Assembly (NCBI GenBank): GCA_030431715.1
Contig: JAUIIO010000021.1
Coordinates: forward strand, 1-64,000
Reading direction: 5' to 3'
DNA length: 64,000 nucleotides
Origin: a bacterium
Lineage (GTDB): Bacteria; Bdellovibrionota_C; UBA2361; RFPC01
Below the pieces are notes generated by a model that was given only the letters and a program-made list of their open reading frames with translations, was not told where the DNA came from and ran no database searches. The position numbers and the translations under genes are program-made. Shown in pieces: positions 59,741-64,000 of the stretch. Position 1 is the stretch's first letter, and each line of letters starts with the position of its first letter.

Positions 59741-61507
59741 ATGCGACATTTTAGTATTCTATTCTCACTTCTTTTATTTTCATGTCTTTGCTTGTCTGGG
59801 CGGTCATTGCATGCAGATGGGGCTCCACATTGGTTTAACGGTAGTGCCAAGCCGTTTGTGAACTATAGCGGAATCCCCACTGAATGGGAGGTCATACAGC
59901 AGGGCAAGTATGAGCCGTATCTTGTTGCTACAGGACTACAAGGTGGTGATATTGTTAAGGTTACCTCAATTGGAGGTGTAGTTCGCGTTACAATTCCTAT
60001 AGGAAGACCTAACTCAGGAGTAGCTTACGACTGTCTATGGGGGAAGAATCCTGAAATTCCTTGGTATGCGCCAATTGTTCAGTTTACAGACGAACAGCTT
60101 AATGTCATTAAGCCTCACCCAGCATATGAAGTGGGCAGTAGCCGTTCCGTATTATTAAAAACCCTTATGCAGCAAGAGGTTCCTGTGCCTGCTGGAGCAA
60201 CGAGGCTTTACGCAAGTTGGCCTGGGGAGACAGCCAATAAGAAATACTACGGCACATGTGATTTTGGGATAAAAATCGTTGAGAAGCCGAATACACCACC
60301 GGTTTGTAAGATCGATAATGGGAATCTGTCGAAATCGTGCTCTGGAGCAGTTACCTCATTTCCCGTGAGTGCATTAACTTCTTATGACCCTGATGGAGAT
60401 GATCTGAGCTATAGCTGGAGTACTACATGTCAGGGCACTCTTTCACCTACAACTGGCAAGCAGACAACATTTTCTACTTCAGCGCCTGCAAGTGGCTCTT
60501 CCCTTTCATGTTCGATAAAGCTCTCTGTATCTGATGGGGAATACTCGGATAGTTGTTACGCTTCTGTCTATGTTAGTGCCTGTGAGCGTGACTGTAAGGG
60601 GGTAATAAACGGTACTGCCACCTATGATCGGTGCGGTGTCTGTGGTGGTGACGGAACCTCGTGCCTTGATTGTAAGGGAGTACCAAATGGGCATGCGACG
60701 TATGATATGTGTGGCGTATGTGGTGGCAATGATGAGTGTCTCGATTGTCGTGGGGTCCCTTACGGCAATACTACCTATGATCAATGTGGTATCTGCGGTG
60801 GAACTAATGAATGTCTGGATTGTAACGGAGTGCCAAATGGTGGTGCTACTATAGATATCTGCGGCGTATGTGACGGTGATAATTCAACATGTCTTGACTG
60901 CGATAATAAGCCGTACGGTATGGGCAAGGTAGATATGTGCGGAGTCTGTAACGGCACTAACGAATGTCTCGACTGCGCTGGTATACCGAATGGAGACACG
61001 GAGCGAGATGTATGTGGCGTATGCGGTGGGGACGGAAGTTCGTGCGAAGAGTGTGATACTCTTTCGATTCAAGAACGTCAAACAACAGTAGACCATACCC
61101 TAAATGCGCTCCTAGATACTACAAAAAGGGCAGCACGTAAGCTTCAAAGAAAGAGTTCTCTGGTCAGGCATAGTCGCTTTGCAGAAAGAGCTGCGACAGA
61201 AGCTGCTGAGCTAACAAGGCAGGGATGGCAATCTGTGTTTGCATTACCGCCGATTCTAACGTACTGCAATGATGGAAGCGGTTCGTGTTCTGAAACCGCA
61301 ATATTATCGGCAAATGTAGAAAGTGTTAGAAACTCTGCACAGGGCATTGAACGTCTTACAAATGCGCTTATTAGAAGACTCAGAAAAATAACGGGTAAGA
61401 GACGAGCAGGCAGAAAACTCACAAATCGAGCCACAGAGCAACTCTCACTTGTGGAGTCTGATCTGCAGCAGGTAACTGCACTACAGATCGCCAACTGTAC
61501 TCAATAA
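59741..61507 (+). CDS. Secreted protein with PKD-like domain, six Cys repeats and helical C-terminal domain
   Basis: I start at ATG 59741 (588 residues), because MRHFSILFSLLLFSCLCLSG directly gives a signal peptide; a TTG start twelve codons earlier would bury it. Residues ~27-185 are an unrecognised beta-rich domain. NTPPVCKIDNGNLSKSC...LTSYDPDGDDLSYSWSTTC (~186-284) is a PKD/Ig-like domain with extra Cys. Six repeats of the CxxC-G-P-G-D-CGVCGG type follow (~285-436). The C-terminal ~150 residues are basic helices with Cys near 437, LPPILTYCNDGSGSC near 505 and NCTQ at the end, like the vWA protein at 39114. Likely a cell-surface or secreted adhesin-type protein. Confidence 0.85.
   Translation: MRHFSILFSLLLFSCLCLSGRSLHADGAPHWFNGSAKPFVNYSGIPTEWEVIQQGKYEPYLVATGLQGGDIVKVTSIGGVVRVTIPIGRPNSGVAYDCLWGKNPEIPWYAPIVQFTDEQLNVIKPHPAYEVGSSRSVLLKTLMQQEVPVPAGATRLYASWPGETANKKYYGTCDFGIKIVEKPNTPPVCKIDNGNLSKSCSGAVTSFPVSALTSYDPDGDDLSYSWSTTCQGTLSPTTGKQTTFSTSAPASGSSLSCSIKLSVSDGEYSDSCYASVYVSACERDCKGVINGTATYDRCGVCGGDGTSCLDCKGVPNGHATYDMCGVCGGNDECLDCRGVPYGNTTYDQCGICGGTNECLDCNGVPNGGATIDICGVCDGDNSTCLDCDNKPYGMGKVDMCGVCNGTNECLDCAGIPNGDTERDVCGVCGGDGSSCEECDTLSIQERQTTVDHTLNALLDTTKRAARKLQRKSSLVRHSRFAERAATEAAELTRQGWQSVFALPPILTYCNDGSGSCSETAILSANVESVRNSAQGIERLTNALIRRLRKITGKRRAGRKLTNRATEQLSLVESDLQQVTALQIANCTQ
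60586..61060 (+). repeat. Six tandem Cys-rich repeats (coding)
   Basis: Six units of 24-27 codons within the secreted protein. Consensus: C-x-D-C-x-G-x-P-x-G-x4-D-x-C-G-V-C-G-G, with lengths varying in the last loop. Units 2, 3, 5 end NE and units 1, 4, 6 end DGTS/DNST/DGSS. Related Notch-like Cys repeats are common in large secreted proteins of myxobacteria and other non-model bacteria. They are not identical at DNA level, so they are old. Confidence 0.85.
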
Positions 61508-62445
61508 GTCGTCTCGTTACTGCGAATATATTGGCGGACAATCTGATCGAGCGTCATTGGAGAATTGCCTTCAGCACGGTTATTAATGAGGACATAGGCG
61601 GTGTAAGATTTTTTATCAGCCCGCTTCATGAGTCTAAGGACATCTTGCCTCATCTCTTCAATTGGTTCTTGTACGCTTGTATACGGAGAAAACCTCTTAA
61701 CTGCCTGCGCATAGGTCATGCCTCTTGGAGTCAGGATCCGGGTCACATAAAACGGAGCTGAAAGTCCACCAGCAGCGGCAGCTTTCTGCATCTGAGTATG
61801 TAGCGGCGGCATAAAGTTCCAGTGATTAAAACAGTGCGTGGCGCTGTGAGCATTAAGAATGTGGAAATATTCATCGCTTAGAAATTCTGGGTTCCGTATC
61901 TCGATCGCATACTGAAAGTCCTTTGGAAGTGCACTCAAAAAGTCTTGTAGTCGAGGCAGGAAATTTACGGCCTTTTTCTGAGCAGATGCAATGTATGGAA
62001 ATTGAAAGATGAAAGGTCCTGTATGTTTCATACACTCTGGTTCGCGATATACAGAGAGGACTTCGTTCTTAAAGAGCTCGCTATCAAGGAAATGTTCATT
62101 CTTTTTGCCGGCGTGTTTGCCGTATCGGGCATGTTCTGGATACTCAGGGATAGTAATCCGTTCCCAGACCTTACTCACCCATTTGAAGGTGTCAGGAACA
62201 AGGCTAGCATATTGCTTAAGAAGCTCTGCAGTTGGTGGATTGTAAAAGGTACGGTCAATTTCTACGGTGCGAAAAAGTGGGTGCGAAGCATACTCGCGTA
62301 GACAATTCTCCTTAAAATCTTTCTCCGAGCTATACTTTTCTTTGTAGATGATCCCTTTCCAGCCGGGGTATATCCAAGAGCTTGTTCCTGTACGAATGGT
62401 GTCAGGAAGATTCTTAGCTGCATTTGTATCGAATGAGTAATCCAT
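61501..62445 (-). CDS. DUF72 family protein
   Basis: A 314-residue soluble protein. RTGTSSWIYPGWKGIIYKEKY, then HPLFRTVEIDRTFYNPPTAELLKQYASLVPDTFKWVSKVW, and FIFQFPYIASA...YAIEIRNPEFLSDEYFHIL, are diagnostic blocks of DUF72 (Pfam PF01904, YecE-like), a TIM-barrel family of unknown activity. SYTAYVLINNRAEGNSPMTL near the end is the usual family close. Its stop overlaps the convergent stop of the Cys-repeat gene by seven bases. Confidence 0.93.
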   Translation of the reverse strand: MDYSFDTNAAKNLPDTIRTGTSSWIYPGWKGIIYKEKYSSEKDFKENCLREYASHPLFRTVEIDRTFYNPPTAELLKQYASLVPDTFKWVSKVWERITIPEYPEHARYGKHAGKKNEHFLDSELFKNEVLSVYREPECMKHTGPFIFQFPYIASAQKKAVNFLPRLQDFLSALPKDFQYAIEIRNPEFLSDEYFHILNAHSATHCFNHWNFMPPLHTQMQKAAAAGGLSAPFYVTRILTPRGMTYAQAVKRFSPYTSVQEPIEEMRQDVLRLMKRADKKSYTAYVLINNRAEGNSPMTLDQIVRQYIRSNETTY

Positions 62446-62711
62446 GATGACGAACCAATCCTATACTTCTTTAAAAGGAGTATAAAGTGCCTACGATAAG
62501 GGGTATGAAGGCCTCTCGTCGTATATGTCAGTGTACACTTCAAGCCTGACTTCCTAAAGGTCTCTCTCACTGAGCTCACAAGTGGCTTTTGGCGTAGTAA
62601 TGAAGGGGTTAGCCTGATTCCTTCAATTGCAAGATGCTCTAAGAGCATAATAGAATTACAAAGATCGGATGATGGTCCGTATTGGTTTTTGATACTCTCA
62701 ATTCACCTAGC

Positions 62712-63848
62712 ATGAAAAAATTTCTCTTTCTAAAATCTTCGCCGGGGTTGCCTATTCAAGGAGCTGAAATTAGTGTCTTTGAGCGTTGTGCCTTGCTCAG
62801 AAAGTATGGTTGGGAGAGTGAGCTGGTTTCTACTGGAGAACTGAGGAGCGCTCAAGGGTTCATAAATATTTTAACAAAACTTCATATTCCGTACGCATTT
62901 GATGAAAAAGAGCAGCAGCTACGTTTTACGTTTCATGGGGTAAAAGGACATATTCTCCTAGCTGAAGATGGTGATGCGTTTAGCTCGAAAAGCACAGATA
63001 TCATTAAGAACCTTTTTCAAAGAGCAATAGATGCACATAATCCACAGGCGTTGATGGGAAATGCGCGCGATCCAGTAGCACTCGCCACCCTAGCAGTAAC
63101 AACTGGGCTACCACGGATTATCTTTCTTACAGAAGATGAATACATTCGCAAAGATCACCCTGACTCTTCGGTGTTTGTCAGAGACCTTTCCGCTGTTGAG
63201 CACGTTGTAGTTGCTTCAGAATATCTTGCAGTTAGCCTGAAGAGAGAATATGGAATACCGTCGACTGTACTTGCGAACGCAGTTGATCTTGAGCGTTATA
63301 AATTGAAGAAAGATGCGCTCGGAGATTACATTACTCTCTTACACCCTTATCCGCATAAGGGAGTAGAATTTTTTCTTGAGCTTGCACGCGAAATGCCTGA
63401 GCGTACTTTTTTAGTCGCAGCGGGGGTTGGACCAAATTATAAAAAGATCAAACCAGTACTCTTGTCGATTCCTAATATTAAGCTTGCAGCTTTTACTAGT
63501 AGCCCTCAGGATCTTTACCGGGCCAGCAGGGTGGTGCTTGTCCCTTCTATCTGGCAAGAAGCATTTTCGAGAGTTATCCTAGAAGCGATGTGTACAGGAA
63601 CTCCTGTTATCACCTCAGGCACAGGTGGAATGAAGCAGACAGGAGGCGCTGCGGCCATTCACATACCGGTCTATAGTAAGACTGGTGAATTTAACGTAAA
63701 AGAGTGGCGCTCTGCTATCGAAGCGCTAGATGATGAAAACCACTACCGATTGATTCAAGATAAGATGTTAGCAAGAATAAATGAGTATGAAGCAGATTTA
63801 GCGCAGGCACTCTCATTGCTGTCTCAAATGCTTTCAGGAGACGCTTGA
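62712..63848 (+). CDS. GT4-type glycosyltransferase
   Basis: A 378-residue GT-B enzyme. I start at ATG 62712 (MKKFLFLKSSPGLPIQGAEI) because this gives strand 1 and the Gly-containing loop of the family at once; the frame extends ten codons upstream. The donor domain begins LLHPYPHKGVEFFLELAREM. VPSIWQEAFSRVILEAMCTGTP is the E-x7-E donor signature. The upstream 266-bp gap holds only a small ATGCTC/GAGCAT hairpin. With the partial gene after it, this begins a second glycan-related segment. Confidence 0.88.
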   Translation: MKKFLFLKSSPGLPIQGAEISVFERCALLRKYGWESELVSTGELRSAQGFINILTKLHIPYAFDEKEQQLRFTFHGVKGHILLAEDGDAFSSKSTDIIKNLFQRAIDAHNPQALMGNARDPVALATLAVTTGLPRIIFLTEDEYIRKDHPDSSVFVRDLSAVEHVVVASEYLAVSLKREYGIPSTVLANAVDLERYKLKKDALGDYITLLHPYPHKGVEFFLELAREMPERTFLVAAGVGPNYKKIKPVLLSIPNIKLAAFTSSPQDLYRASRVVLVPSIWQEAFSRVILEAMCTGTPVITSGTGGMKQTGGAAAIHIPVYSKTGEFNVKEWRSAIEALDDENHYRLIQDKMLARINEYEADLAQALSLLSQMLSGDA

Positions 63849-63852
63849 TCAA

Positions 63853-64000
63853 ATGAAGATTAAACGCTTTGCTACAAACCCTCTGATTCATGCGCAGCTT
63901 CAGGGATTACCTCTTCAAAAACCTATAAGTATCAATGGCGCATCTGTGATACGTGCTCCGGATTGGCTTCACGATAGCCCCGGGAAATTCCTTATGTATT
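63853..64000 (+). CDS. N-terminal fragment of putative beta-propeller hydrolase-like protein
   Basis: Starts at ATG 63853, two bases after the glycosyltransferase stop (ATCAAATG), and runs off the window after 49 residues. NGASVIRAPDWLHDSPGKFLMY resembles the opening of glycan-associated proteins with an NGPSLIRVPDW-GKYYLY-type pattern (five-bladed propeller glycosidase-like). The fragment is too short for more. Two-base spacing to the preceding GT4 suggests co-transcription. Confidence 0.6.
   Translation, partial: MKIKRFATNPLIHAQLQGLPLQKPISINGASVIRAPDWLHDSPGKFLMY

Noticed and set aside
60586..61060. CRISPR-like tandem repeats
   Set aside because: The periodicity is coding, reflects Cys-rich protein repeats, and the units are not identical.
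1..64000. tRNA, rRNA, tmRNA, RNase P or SRP RNA genes
   Set aside because: No T-loop GTTCGANTC context with paired arms and no landmark sequences of these RNAs were found by reading; a covariance search could still find a divergent one.

Overview
This window reads as chromosomal DNA from a Gram-negative bacterium of mid-40s percent G+C. Evidence for an outer membrane is indirect: envelope-glycan glycosyltransferases, an MFS-PlsC fusion and secreted Cys-rich proteins. I cannot assign the lineage. The Cys-rich secretory repeats, the MFS-PlsC fusion and a double-length tandem UvrA point to a lineage outside the model gammaproteobacteria. No rRNA, tRNA, CRISPR array, transposase or phage gene was seen. 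Most genes are housekeeping or conserved hypotheticals packed at short spacing.

Layout. 1-4887: four GT4 glycosyltransferases and one GT2, probably one envelope-polysaccharide operon. 4970-7930: purC, mutM and small hypotheticals. 7931-9270: a gene-poor, hairpin-rich stretch. 9271-14837: DUF445 protein, M48 membrane protease and HerA-type ATPase, with a second hairpin element before the ATPase. 15021-17535: livH-livM-livG without livF or a binding protein. 17546-18406: a peptidase E gene enclosed by 42-44 bp inverted repeats. 18385-20780: membrane acyltransferase and TIGR03032-type protein. 20851-27553: a thioredoxin-like protein overlapping an AddB-like nuclease, then an AddA-like helicase-nuclease and YheU. 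27662-32254: FmdB-like protein, membrane hypotheticals, a membrane-anchored Mrr nuclease and an atypical SDR. 32377-40457: SF2 helicase, hemolysin III, a repeat-containing unknown, ABC-F ATPase, SUI1/YciH and a secreted vWA protein. 40471-45768: the tandem UvrA. 45931-57400: small unknowns, thiol peroxidase, EamA transporter, RF3, a Crp-type regulator paired with a receiver-like protein, a TPR protein and a DUF1460 amidase. 57601-64000: MFS-PlsC fusion, a Cys-repeat secreted protein, a DUF72 protein, and a return to glycan genes (GT4 plus a partial gene).

The points most worth a second look are these. (1) Two ~160 bp elements (9025-9185 and 12301-12458) share a conserved core and flanks, but their stem arms differ in sequence while staying self-complementary within each copy. 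(2) An inverted-repeat cassette carries pepE, and one repeat supplies the last codons of the neighbouring gene. (3) Two secreted proteins with unrelated N-termini share a four-Cys basic helical C-terminal domain. (4) UvrA is in tandem form and has one divergent ABC signature.
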